64,000 bases of DNA from positions 13,632,397 to 13,696,396 of the forward strand of contig NC_079425.1 in NCBI RefSeq assembly GCF_026213295.1, read 5' to 3'. The DNA is from Gadus chalcogrammus. Lineage: Eukaryota; Chordata; Actinopteri; Gadiformes; Gadidae. The translations under genes were made by a program, and so were the position numbers. The notes below the pieces were generated by a model. The model saw nothing but the letters and a program-made list of their open reading frames with translations. It did not search any database and was not told the origin of the DNA. This document shows positions 1 to 11,599 of this stretch, one piece after another (the stretch's first letter is position 1; each line of letters starts with the position of its first letter).

Positions 1-73
1 CTTCTAGGCTGGTTCTGAATGCAGTGCAGCTGGGGAGACTTCCAGGCTGGTCTGAGTGCAGTGAGTGGGGAGG
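1..73. repeat. Edge of a ~37-bp minisatellite
   Basis: Two imperfect copies of a unit of about 36-38 bp run from the first base: each begins cttc(t/c)aggctgg, continues with a tgcagtg-containing middle and ends in gtgggga-like sequence. The array presumably continues outside the window. Nothing coding is seen here. Confidence 0.5.
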
Positions 74-1455
74 GGGGATTGATATCTTGACAACTAAACA
101 AACAACTGCATAAAACCTTTTCCTTTTGTATTGAAAACTCAAATATAAACCCAGGGATTACTCACGTGCCGGTGTTAGTAAGGAAACAGGGGAATAGATA
201 AATGCTGGAATGGACAGGCCAAGTTGTTCTGCCCCTCCTTTAATAATAGCAGCTGGCTCACCTTTAACTTTCAACCTTTAACCATCATCAGTCATCAGAA
301 AGCCCACCCTGTATATTGGATCTGAGGTAATGTCAGGCCCCCATCTTTCAAAGCAGTCCTTACACCAGGGCCCAGGTCAGCACTAGACCCATCTAACTCA
401 GTATAACTCACACACATCCACACACACAAACTCACAGCCTGTCTCGTCACACCTGTCTGTCTGACCCACTTTGTACGGGGGTCTCGTCTACAATTGCTGT
501 GATTTTTTTTTTTTTCAGTATCATAACATAATAGAGGAAAATAATACATCTCCGTTCTGTGCCATATTTTGTTTAAAAACCCTGCTAAAGCATTTCTTGA
601 TCTGCTTATATTTCTTAATTATGCCGTGTTGTCAACACATTGATACTCTGATAAACTGATGTCTGTTTTTTTTAAATTGGACAACAGCACAGCGTTCTAT
701 CAGTGGGCTTGTCATAAATAATTATTCTGTCTGCTGCTACTGTTTTACTCCAACAAACATGGCTCCCATTTAAATATGCAGACTGGGAGGTTTTCCTGCT
801 TGAGTTCCAGCAGGTTAGGCTCAGGCCATTGTTTTTGAATTGATGTATACCTTCACTTCCTCAGCATTCTTCACAAGCCAAGCATTTGACAGAATCACTT
901 ATTAAAATGTATGATTGTCCCGTTTGTCTTGTCTTGAAATTACCCACATTTCTCATCCAGGCAGTCAACGTCAGACATATTTCAACAGTAAGCATCAACC
1001 AGTCAATTCATTTGTTAGGAAATGCTATTGTTTCAATAAAGCCAAACACATCATATTCAAGATTTATTTTCATTAATACCTCACACAGCATGCTATGATA
1101 AGAAATGAATAAATGAACCCCGGGAATAAATAAATTACATAAAACACCCCAGGGTAGCAGCACCCTCCCACTACAAACATCCAAAATGTACTGAATATTT
1201 GTCGTCAGACAGCGAACACGAAGCCCAATGGTTGAGGCAGGGCACAGATCATAGTGGCCCTTCAGGGGATCGTTTAGGTTCCCTCTTTCATATTATATGA
1301 CACCGCGCCTCCTCCTTAGTTTCTGTATGTCAGTGTTGGCATCCGTTTTGATGATGTGTTGACAGGTGATATCTGCATTAGCCTGCCGCGATGTGCTACC
1401 TCAGAACAGGTAAAACACACCTGACAGAAGATAACAGCAGCAATCTCCCCGCCAT
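74..1455. other. Unique AT-rich sequence, no gene seen
   Basis: AT-rich non-repetitive DNA. No open frame has splice-bounded or family-like features, and the short frames in the stretch have no recognisable motif. A poly-T run lies near 502-515. Confidence 0.5.
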
Positions 1456-1460
1456 CACAA

Positions 1461-1461
<1 letters not shown>

Positions 1462-1523
<62 letters not shown>

Positions 1524-1536
1524 TAAACACACACAG
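1462..1536. repeat. CA microsatellite
   Basis: A nearly uninterrupted (CA)n tract with a few A interruptions at its edges. The long cysteine-valine open frames on the minus strand across it are simply the translation of GTGTGT and are not genes. Confidence 0.95.
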
Positions 1537-2489
1537 GCACACGCACAGCTCAGATGATTGCTGACAAACACCATTAAGTAGAGGCAGGTCACTGTTATGC
1601 TAATATTGACCCTGACACGTGCAATATGTTGGCTAGCTGCTACGCTAGGCGAGCAAAGCCATTCTAGAAGCGTGATTAGAATGAAACGACCAACACATTG
1701 TTCTCTCAAACTCATCCACTACTCCTTCAACTGAATTAATATACATCGGACAAGATCTAACATTTTTACGGCTGTCAGTTTGTAGCTCGTCATCATACCT
1801 ATAAGAACAGGATAAATTGTTTTAGAGTCCAGAAAGGCTCAACTTCAAAGTTGCATGAGGAAAATATGCAAAAGAATGTCCAAATGTTTTTTCAGCAAAT
1901 TGGGTGGGGAAATTGAGTTATTTTTTCTCCTGACGAGATCAAGTAAGAAGGCAGTGCCTCTGCTTTCAGCTGGAGGTGACCGAAAGGTTTCAAAGAAAAT
2001 CAAATCATATTTTTTGCTCTCATAGGAAAGAGTGAAAGAGGAAGCCCTATGTTTTGTGTGCTGGAATACGCTCTCGTTTGCTCCTTCCCACCCTCCTCCT
2101 CGCAGTGCCGCAGCCTCTCTAGCCATTACAGAACATTCAGACATTAGTCAACAGAGCCGTCTCCTCTCGGTTGAAAAATCTTTCTCTATCAAAGTGGCAG
2201 ACAAAAAAGGGAGAAGAGGATCAAACTGAAGACCGCCGTCACCTCTGTGCTCCAGTTATACTCTTGGAAACATCTTTCTCATGTCTGTCTGGAAACATGC
2301 TGTGAGACTCTTGGGTGAGTAGTCACAGTTATGTAAGAGTGGTATCTTCTTCCAAATCTAGATGGAGATGGCATCATTTCCTTCCCTGAGTCCGACTTCA
2401 GAAAGCTCATGTACACCCTCCAATCAGCCATGCTTTCCTTCCATTTGCAGTGTCTGAAATAGATCAAGGCTGTGTTCCAGAGTATTTCC

Positions 2490-2705
2490 TATACAGCTGA
2501 TCAACAGCAGCTTACACACCGGAGAACTGCATCTCCCATACAGCTGATCAGCAGAAGCTTACACATCGGAGAACTGCATCTCCTATACAGCTGATCAGCA
2601 GAAGCTTACACATCGGAGAACTGCATCTCATATACAGCTGATCAGTAGCATCTTAAACATCGGAGAACTACATCTCCTATACAACTGATTACACATCATT
2701 AAACA
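2490..2705. repeat. 47-bp minisatellite, about 4.5 copies
   Basis: Four full units of exactly 47 bp start at about 2490, 2537, 2584 and 2631, each beginning tatacagctgatcag and ending ggagaactgcatctc. A fifth truncated copy decays after 2678. Units 2 and 3 are almost identical while 1 and 4 differ at several sites, which suggests recent internal duplication. Each unit carries cagctgatcag, which is close to palindromic. Confidence 0.9.
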
Positions 2706-2814
2706 TATGTAAATGCAAACTTTAATGCAAACTCCTTCTACCATGTTTGGGTTGCCTTGTTTGTAACTCAGATACAGTATAACACTGAGTCACAGGTTTG
2801 TTCCATTACATGGT

Positions 2815-2862
2815 TATCATTATCATCATCATCATCATCATCATCACTGTCCTCATCATCAT
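2815..2862. repeat. ATC trinucleotide repeat
   Basis: A (ATC)n tract with a short interruption (actgtc) before three more repeats. It produces a run of isoleucines in the forward open frame across it, which is not a gene. Confidence 0.9.
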
Positions 2863-3477
2863 CAATTCAGAGTCCTTGGAAGAACATTTTTGGGAATCTT
2901 TGAGCAATGGGACACCTTCCCCTGTAGAGGTGATCAGGGCTCCAGAGTGTACATCTAATCAGCTATCCAACCCCACTGGGGTAACCCCCAAGACCTCCCA
3001 ATCAACATTCCATGTGTGGAGAGACCCTTTATGGAGAACACATGAAAATGGAAGATGGAGGACAACATTAGCAGCCAGATTAAATTAGCTGTTAATTTGT
3101 TAAAATGGCACAGTCTATAAGTAAGGGAAATGTGCTGTGAGAATATCTGTTTCTAGTTGACTGCACCTGGCCTGTATGAGCCAATTTAGATTTTAGACCA
3201 CTCCCGGTGTATTTCTTCATTCATGATTGGTCGAGGAAATCCATCTTGTATGTTAATCACAGGTGAACATAATGCAACACTCCTCAATGGCTGATCAATG
3301 TAGCAAGTGAGGGAGTTTTGAGGGATTCAGTGGCTTGTTTTCTCTTGCATTACCACTCACAAAACATTCCTCCAGCACCTTTGACCACAGACCAGCAGCC
3401 TACTGGCACCTACAACATCTTGACACATTTGACTGATAGGAATAGGAAATGTTTTCGTAACTGCATAGTTAACAGGG

Positions 3478-3660
3478 AAGAATAGTCTGGTGGCAAGGGT
3501 GTTTGACTCCCAAACTAAGGTTACTGGTCTGGATCCCCAATGTCTGCAGCCTTCCGTGAGCAAGATGCCCCCCTAACCCATACCTGCTACTTAATGACAT
3601 GGATTTAAAACAATTCAACTGAAATCACTTTGGAGTGAAAGAATGAACTTATGTGTCAAC
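3478..3660 (+). mobile_element. tRNA-derived SINE copy, degenerate
   Basis: The order of parts matches two other copies in this window (minus strand, about 46.3-46.5 kb and 27.5-27.7 kb). A tRNA-like head has a decayed box B (ggtctggatcc, about 3529-3539). Then come gagcaagatgcccc, acctgct, taatgacatg, and a tail related to the ctttggataaaagc end seen elsewhere. The copy is old, the family name is not known to me, and no clean target duplication is visible. Confidence 0.6.
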
Positions 3661-4685
3661 ATACTCTTCATGGTATCTGACTGATAGTGCTGATCTGTAA
3701 AGTGGGCATATCACCTATAACCCTGCCGTTGCATTGAGGTGAGAAACCACGACCCTGAAGCATCTCCATCTACCTGGAGCGTGTCCATCTGACAGGCCTC
3801 ACCGGTGTGTCAGACATATAGTGGGGTAGTGCTCTGTTATGACAGGTGGGTGTTGCAAAGCTTGTAGGAGAGATGCTTCTTGGTTTGGGACATTCATGCC
3901 CAATTACCCCGGGCATCTGCCGTGGAGGATCAGAGAAGACGGACGGCGGGTAGAGAGCTCCTCTCAGAGGGACATATCGTCTGCTGAACTAAAAAATCTT
4001 TAACAATTTAATAATCAGATTTGTACCTCTTAACCTTTCAGTTGACTTCATGTGTGCATGAACATTGAGAGCACAATGTGGTTGGTTCTTCTTTAAAAAT
4101 CAGGAAGTAACTTTATAATGCAGCGGATTGTGTGACAGTCAGGGTGTAATTAAACGGTTTCTTCACAGAATAGTATTTTCGATTTCATGCTAGCCTGGGA
4201 ACTATCGTTAAAGATACCTGCTTGTACAATGTAATTGTTTCCTTTGGGATTTGGTCATTTTTAATGACCGCGTAGGAAAACTGGAGACAATGCATGTTCA
4301 TCATTTCCGAAAGGAGAAGAAACAATGTTTTTTAACAATCCAGTTATTCCAGAGTTGAAAGGTGGGAATGTGAAATAATTCTTTTGCAACAAAACTATGC
4401 TCAACCTAGTATTTCTATATCAAGGAATTCCTTTGTAGAGGTACATTTGAAAGTTTTGATTCTTTGAAACAATACAAAACATTATGAAGAAGAATACAAT
4501 CAAAGTTAACACACCTTACACACAACAGTGTGTTTTCAGGTAATCATTCTAAATTCATACTTTGCATTGAAACAACTATTTAAAAAATGAAACTTCCGCA
4601 CTCTTGGACGGATACAACGATCACAAAAAAGAAACGTTGACCATTGGTACCAGCACTGTACCGAGAAGACAGAACAGTTGAACCA
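3661..4685. other. Unique sequence, no gene seen
   Basis: AT-rich DNA without recognisable repeats or coding segments. Confidence 0.4.
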
Positions 4686-4689
4686 TCCC

Positions 4690-5110
4690 TTTGTAGGGAA
4701 CAATTCCGCGATCTGCCCTGTGATGTTGGCTAAAGCGCTACAGCGCAGCTGCCAAGCCAAATATATATGCATGAACGCGGGGGCAGTAACCGCTCTCTTA
4801 TCGCACTTTGATGCCGCTGCTTTGTCACTTTTTCTTTTTATCTTCTCTGGTGATGCTCTCCCCACTTTGCGAGCAGCAGTGCGTATCAAAGCATTGCAGC
4901 GTGTCACCGTGGTCTCCGTGGGGACCACTGTGGGTATGCGCTGCGCGGGAGCGGGGAATGCGGGCCGCGGCTAATGCGTTGCAGCGCCGCGCATTACACC
5001 TGTCACAGAGTAGAGGTGCAAGCGGAGCACAGCAGGGGGCTAAACAGACACACATGATCTGGACCTCCTCCTCTTTATCTCCGTACAGTTTCTACCTGCT
5101 GTGCCTATGA
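4690..5110. promoter_or_regulatory. CpG-rich promoter-like patch
   Basis: About 400 bases stand out from the AT-rich surroundings by high GC and many CpGs, including gcgctgcgcgggagcggg and gccgcggc. A TATA-like word, aaatatatatgcatg, lies near 4759-4773. Near 5054 a short frame begins MIWTSS and has a hydrophobic tail, but it stops after 18 residues with no convincing splice donor. The patch could be a promoter with first exon, or a CpG-rich enhancer. The call is an inference from composition only. Confidence 0.3.
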
Positions 5111-6270
5111 ACAGAGGATCAGCGTCAGCCAAAAGGCCTCTAAGAGGTCCTCGTGGCAACTATGTACATTAAACCGATGTTTGCTTTGAGCCAACCAGTC
5201 TGCGGAAGAGATTAATGGGGTTTATGTGCATCCATTTTAATTTATACATCCGTCCTTTGATGCATGCTGATGCAGATGGCTATGCTGACACATTTTTACT
5301 AAGTTTCTCAAGGTTGTCTTTATTTCCCATTTCATGTTACATGTTTATGTAAATTTGGATACTTGTAAAGTAAAAACAAAATACAATTGCAAAGTTACGG
5401 TAACCAGTGAAAGAGAGTGTCATTGTGAAAGAAATGCCATGAGAAACATAATAATTAATACTCTGAGACATTATTAAGTTTAAAAAGACGATACTGAATG
5501 TCTTCTTCATTGTCTCAACTTTGTGCCCCAGCACTTATCTAGCAGCCCAGTCCAGACAAAAATAATCTGTCTGAGAATGTCGAAAACGGTTGACATATTC
5601 GGGGGGAATCACTCTTTAAATGTGTTCAGAAGATGGAACGGAACCTCTTTAAAATCGCTTTTCACCAGTTTTCTCATAATAAGTGGAGGAGCACAGATGA
5701 ATCATTTTCTTTCTCTCTTCTTTTTTACCTCTGAGCGGTTGGTAATAAATGAGTCCTTGATAGACTGCATTCAGTACCATTTCTTATAATGAGAGCACAC
5801 AATGGCAGTTTTTACTGTGTTGCGTGTAAATCTCAGAAATTTCTCGAATAATTAGGCTATCTTATTTTTTCTGTTTTCTGATGGATCAAGTAGGCCACAG
5901 AAACTTTGATCATGTGACACATGTATCAGCAGTGCAATTACTGAGTTGTATTTATAATTCATCAAAGAGAAGTGATTTGAATAACAATCCTGTTTTGAAC
6001 CGTTTCAATGAAGGGCAGTAGGCCTACTTTTCTCAACCATTGATCCATTTCACACTGTATAACATCATACTTCATTAGAATCTGGCCGCATATTTTCTAA
6101 AATGCCCTTAAAGATATGATATGAATGATTGCTCAAATAAATCCCTTTCCTTGCTGCTGTGTCCTTACTAAATCTGTGTTACTGTTCATTTATTCTGCCT
6201 GCGACAGAAAAAAATAGGAGAACCAATGAATGGCCACGGAATGTGGATTTCAGGCCTTCTTCAACCCTGC
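5111..6270. other. Unique AT-rich sequence, no gene seen
   Basis: No repeat family, RNA gene or coding exon recognised. Confidence 0.4.
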
Positions 6271-6528
6271 AATCCTGCAGACAGGGGTGGACTGGCCATC
6301 TGGCATACCGGGCATCGTCCCGGTGGGCCGTTGACCCAATGTTGGCCGGTCCAGTCCGCTATGTTTTGTTTATTTCTCTCTCTCTAAATTCCCTCCAATT
6401 GGGCCGGCAAATGGGCTACAGAGAGCTAGCAGTGTGTTGCCGCATCGACACATATTATTGTCTATGTTTTTCATAGTCAATCAATCATGATGAAAAAAAT
6501 AATTTTTCTGGAGGGACTGTATGATCCT

Positions 6529-6608
<80 letters not shown>

Positions 6609-6628
6609 GAGATAGAGAGAGAGAGAGA
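6529..6628. repeat. GA microsatellite inside the hAT element
   Basis: An interrupted (AG)n tract with occasional extra G or T. The serine-leucine frame on the minus strand is its translation and not a gene. Confidence 0.95.
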
Positions 6629-7231
6629 AACAGCTTCGTCTTGACTTTGTGAGTTTATTATGCAATTTGTTTTGTCTCAGATTGAAACAAAAGGTTTGAT
6701 TATGATTATTTCCTGGTTGAAGATTTTCATATTTAGGATTTTAATTTCAAACATCTGAATATCTTTTTTGAATTCAATTAACAGTTATGCAGGTAGGCCT
6801 TAGGGCTCTTTTCAGACTTAAGTCATCCTTCATCAGATACATTTGTTCACTAAGTGTCACTTCATCACAAAAAGGCTACATGGCTACATATACTTGTCAG
6901 TACACAGATACTGAGTACAAGTTCTGTTTGTTGTTTATTGCAGGTCATGAATTTGGCGAGGAGTGTAGCTGGCTGGCTGCGGATGAGGAAGTAGGGCAAT
7001 ATATATATTGTCTATAATTGAATTTTTTTTTTTGAAAAAGTCTAAGACATGAATTACAGGTCTGAATAGATATGCATTCTCATATACGTGTATGTGCACA
7101 TGTATACATACATGTGCACATACACGTTCCCTATTTAAATTCTCTATTCATGGTTTCATAATGACTGAGTCACCGTTAAAACAAATGAGTTCAGCTCTAA
7201 TGCTGCTACTAATATGTTGTAATATGTTTCT

Positions 7232-7699
7232 CATCCTCATCATCCTCATCGTCATCCGCTTATCCGGGGTCGGGTCGCGGGGGGAGCAGCTCAAGCAGGG
7301 GGCCCCAGACTTCCCTTTCCCGGGCCACATTGACCAGCTCTGACGGGGGGATCCCGAGGCGTTCCAGGCCAGTGTTGAGATATAATCTCTCCACCTAGTC
7401 CTGGGTCTTCCCCGAGGCCTCCTCACCACTGGACGTGCCTGAAACACCTCCCAAGGAAGGCGCCCAGTGGGCATCCTTACCAGATGCCCGAACCACCTCA
7501 GCTGACTCCTTTCTAAGTAAAGGAGCAGCGGCTCTAATCCGAGTTCCTCACGGATGGCTGAGCTTCTCACCCTATCCCTAAGGGAGACGCCAGCCACCCT
7601 TCTGAGAAAACTCATCTCGGCCGCTTGTACCCGCGATCTCGTCCTTTCGGTCATCACCCAGCCCTCATTGACCATGAGGGCTGGGTGATGACCGAAAGG
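7232..7699 (-). mobile_element. 5'-truncated non-LTR retrotransposon (Rex3/RTE-like 3' end)
   Basis: On the minus strand a 3' fragment of a LINE encodes the C-terminal part of its reverse transcriptase protein. Recognisable stretches are FLRRVAG, IREELGLEPLLL, QLRWFGHLVRMP and RRPRGRPRTRWRDY, followed by a frameshift before the usual end. The 3' terminus reads cggataagcggatga and then a GATGA-like simple tail, as in fish RTE/Rex3-type elements; the clade name is from memory and less certain. A 13-bp duplication, gtaatatgtttct, flanks the insertion (7219-7231 and 7699-7711). The 5' end is a perfect inverted repeat, annotated separately. The fragment is nested inside the hAT element and so is younger than it. 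Confidence 0.8.
7643..7699. repeat. Perfect 26-bp inverted repeat at the LINE 5' end
   Basis: The arms at 7643-7668 and 7674-7699 are exact reverse complements separated by the 5-base loop tgacc. The inner arm is ordinary LINE sequence and the outer arm is its inverted copy, ending directly at the target duplication. Foldback self-priming of the cDNA during integration would produce this. Confidence 0.9.
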
Positions 7700-8169
7700 T
7701 AATATGTTTCTATTTAGATTATTTGTCAGGATATTTTGTTATTATTTTTCTGAGTCTGGTTTTAATTAATGCTGGTCTTACACCAAAAGATTTTCACAGA
7801 CTAAAAACTGCAAGAGATAATTTATCGTTGGATCAAGTGTGATATTTAACAAGGGTTTTGTAGATATGGGGGGAGGAGATGCAGCGACCACAGGAGGTTT
7901 GTTATTTCCTGTTCGGGTTTCACACCTGTCTTGTCAGCAGCACTAGAGACACAAACTTTAAAAAAAAAAAAAAAAAAAAGTAACAACTGCTATTTACAGT
8001 GCTGTACTATTATTCAAATGTATGTACTTGATTCAATTGTTTTAATCAAGTACATACAGGGTTCTTCCCGTTCGTCTCGTCCCACCCCTAGTGCTGACAA
8101 TGTAGTGGGCTGGTCTGGACAGAAAATGCCAGGGCTGCATTTTTGTCCCAGTCCACCCCTGCCTGCAGA

Positions 8170-9465
8170 TAACAAAAACATAATTCTTATATCATCGTTA
8201 ATGATACAAATTGCCAGGATTTTATCATTCTTCAATCCCACTTATTATATAAGTCTCCCTTAAATCATTATCACTTATATCATGCCTAAATTATTCTAAG
8301 ATCATGCTTAAATTATTCTTAGATCATACTTCAATCATTACTAATGTTATATCTTGCTTGAAATATTCTTAGCTCGCATCAAAATAAAAATTTAAATCAT
8401 TTTTCAATCACTCTCAAATAGCCACTGTTTCCCCTACATCTTACAATGTATAGAGAACATTTATTTTGCTGCACTCCGATTGAGCAGTCTTTGGGTTTCA
8501 GCTAATTAAGGCTGTTTGATTAATTGTGGAGGGTGGTACTCTGACACATTAATGAGAGAATATCGGCCTTCTGACCGAATAGGGAGAACACAATGATGTT
8601 GTTTTTAAGATTTTAACTTAAAGACAGTGTAAGATGATGGAAATTAGGTGGCTTTTAATTCTTACCATGTCGATGGGAATATCTTGATACAACAAAAGTA
8701 TAGGCATGATTATGAATCCACAATTGAATTGGACTTGTTCGGAACAAGAGAGAGTTGATCATGCCTAAAAGCGTTAATATTGGGGGAAATTTTGAGCCCG
8801 ACCACTCGCAACAATCAAAAAAATTGTGTTGCGGAGGAAGTTAAGATGCCATACCTACGTATTTTGCATGTTTTGCTTAAATAGATAATTAGCATGAGGA
8901 AATGAGCCAACAAGCTGAAAAAAAACCTATATTTTTATTCAATGCCAACTTGGTTAAACCAACTTTCTCAAGAAACAAAGAAAAAAGTCCCACTTATTAG
9001 TTTGTTCTCGAATATTCAATTCTGCCTTGCCGTTGTCTTTATAAAATAATGTAATTGATTGAAAACACAATCTTTCCCTACTAAATTGCCTGCTGGTTGC
9101 ACACTCTTTAAAAAAGAGAATGAGAAAGCGGCAATGTCATTATGGATGTCTGTGGGAGATTAGTGAGTGAATCCCCAAAACAGACCAAAAATATCGGTGA
9201 TAATATCCAATATGCTCTTCTAATAAATTTGTTGACATGGTAAGTATGAACTTCGGCTCAAACAAAACACTGTAATTGGAGTGTTGAAACTCTACATTCA
9301 GAGTAGAGAACACAAAGTGAACATTACATTCCACTGTCCCTTCTCATCTCCATCTCCCTGAGAACTACATGCAGACCTACTTCTGTCCATGCCGGGACAT
9401 CCTTCCGCAGCGTTCCCCCTAACACATCCTGAACGTAGACACACAAACGCCATCAGCAGCCACAC
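8170..9465. other. Unique AT-rich sequence, no gene seen
   Basis: The start (about 8270-8400) holds loosely repeated words such as aattattcttagatcat and is a weak degenerate array. The rest shows no coding or RNA gene. Confidence 0.4.
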
Positions 9466-9469
9466 AAAG

Positions 9470-9470
9470 G

Positions 9471-9516
<46 letters not shown>

Positions 9517-9596
9517 CCCCCCCCCCCCCCCCCACACATACACACATACTCTCCCACACACACACACCCACACACACACACACACACATACACTTA
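9470..9596. repeat. CA tracts around a poly-C run
   Basis: A (CA)n tract to about 9514, a 17-base C run at 9517-9533, then a second interrupted CA tract with ata and ccc breaks. Three overlapping threonine-histidine or valine-cysteine frames here are artefacts. Confidence 0.95.
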
Positions 9597-9837
9597 CAGG
9601 CAGTATGCCTGTCACTGTGACCGACTCCAGACAACTCATTCTGTCTCTCTCTCTCACGCCTGACCAGAGGAGAGCGGGGGGGGCTACTAACACTCAGATG
9701 AAATGTTAATGTAGAACATGTTTGGGGGATCTAAAACCCCCCTGGTGGGGGGGTTGATTGACTGTGATGCAATCTTCTTCACCATTGTCAATCAGACAAC
9801 CATTTGACCCTTGACCTCCTGAAGCCAAACCTCCTAC

Positions 9838-10027
<190 letters not shown>

Positions 10028-10329
10028 CACAATGTTATTAAAGTTCTGCAATTGTTATTCTTCTTTATTTTCTATTTTGATTTGGAATAAAAAAAGGTCA
10101 GAATAAGAATTGTGTAAAAGAAAACTGATGAACAATCATCCACAAAGACAAGTTGATGTGGATGAAAACGAAAGACATTTTCTCTACATAATTGCAGATT
10201 TTGGGTATGATCGGTAATCTGTACACACAATACATTTTAGGTTGGTTACAACTCTTCTTGTTAGCAATAATCTTCAAACACACTGACAAACACACACACA
10301 CACGTCTTCAGGCATACGCTCAAACATTA

Positions 10330-10495
10330 TTTTCTCCTTGCTAGGGCACCAGGACACCAGGAGACCAGCGAGGAAGCTAGGAGAACAATGGCACTAACAG
10401 GAAACAGCTAAGAGACTATGACACTAGGGGACAAGTTAGGAGACAAGTAGCAGCTAGGAGGCTAGAAAGGTCACTAGGAGACAAGCTTGAAGTCT
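10330..10495. repeat. Degenerate minisatellite, ctaggagac-type units
   Basis: Short units of about 12-16 bp built around ctaggagaca or actaggagac recur with many substitutions. A related array in the opposite orientation lies at about 15080-15370. Confidence 0.55.
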
Positions 10496-10717
10496 AAGAC
10501 TATGTTTTCAGCCTGCTCATCTGCTCCTTTACAGGAAACGGCTAGACACTATTTGTGTCCCAGTCTCCTGAACCCTGCATCATTTTACGTGGTCACCTGG
10601 AGGCACGGGCATCTGATTGGATAAGGTCAGAGCTCTGAGCCAATGAAACGCCTCGCTGGGATCAGAGGAGAAACACTGGCCCTAAGGGTGATGGAGCACT
10701 GTAGCGTGAGAAGCACT

Positions 10718-10914
<197 letters not shown>

Positions 10915-11064
10915 TGTACATGATCCTTCTTTAGTACAAACAATTAGGCCCTTGATTCCCTGAGTGCTAATCGTCAGTGGCACATTCAGCTGATGAGATG
11001 ATAATTAAAACATCACACTTGGAAAAGTATTAGAGCTCTGCCTACAGGGAGGGGGAGCCACTGT

Positions 11065-11535
11065 AAATAATACACACCCCAAACACACACCGCAAACACA
11101 CACCATGAATACACACCACAAGCACAAACCCTGAGCACACACCACAAACACACAACGTGAATACACAACGTAAACACACACCACAAACACACAGCATGAA
11201 TACACACCACAGGCACAAACCATGAACACATAACAAAATAACACATCGGGAACACACAACGTTAACACACACCCCAAAACACACACTGTGTGCACACATT
11301 GTGAACACACACTGCAAACACACACACCATAGACACACCCACCTTACTCCCACTGTGAACACACACCGTGAACACACACCATAGACACACACCAAAACAC
11401 ACACCGTTAACACACACCATAGACACCAACCAAGAATACATTCCGTGAACACACACTGTGAACACACAAAGTGAAACCACACCGTAGTCACACAACACAA
11501 ACACACACACCTTGAACACACGATGTGAACAAACA
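11065..11535. repeat. Degenerate CA-derived minisatellite
   Basis: About 470 bases are made of imperfect units such as acacaccacaaac, aacacacaccgtg and aacacacaccatag, with periods near 12-24 bp. The tract looks like a decayed CA array that acquired longer units. It yields four overlapping cysteine/valine-rich minus-strand frames of up to 179 codons, which I do not regard as genes. Confidence 0.85.
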
Positions 11536-11599
11536 CCCTCTGCACACGTCGTGCTCGCACGTTGGCTTGGATGGCGTCCACAGTTCACACTCACTAGCT

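Larger units (their letters stand above)
6282..8161. mobile_element. Non-autonomous hAT-like transposon with 8-bp target duplication
   Basis: The element begins caggggtggactgg at 6282 and ends with its reverse complement ccagtccacccctg at 8161. The flanks are an exact 8-bp duplication, CCTGCAGA, at 6274-6281 and 8162-8169. An 8-bp duplication with short C(A/T)G-type termini is the hAT superfamily signature. The 1.88-kb body has no transposase; it holds a GA tract (6529-6628), a LINE fragment inserted later (7232-7698), a poly-A run (7960-7979) and a 14-bp hairpin (8020-8033 with 8044-8057). The element must have been mobilised by a transposase supplied elsewhere. Confidence 0.85.

Noticed and set aside
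1845..2144. 99-codon minus-strand frame
   Set aside because: No family, overlapping forward frame of similar length, and no splice or promoter context.
2490..2705. Regular 47-bp repeats considered as a CRISPR-like array
   Set aside because: The units are contiguous with no variable spacers, and the setting is a vertebrate genome. This is a minisatellite.
5054..5110. Short frame MIWTSSSLSPYSFYLLCL, resembling a signal peptide (its first residues recall the start of CADM2)
   Set aside because: It ends in a stop after 18 codons without a good donor before it. The resemblance is only a few residues, so no gene is named.
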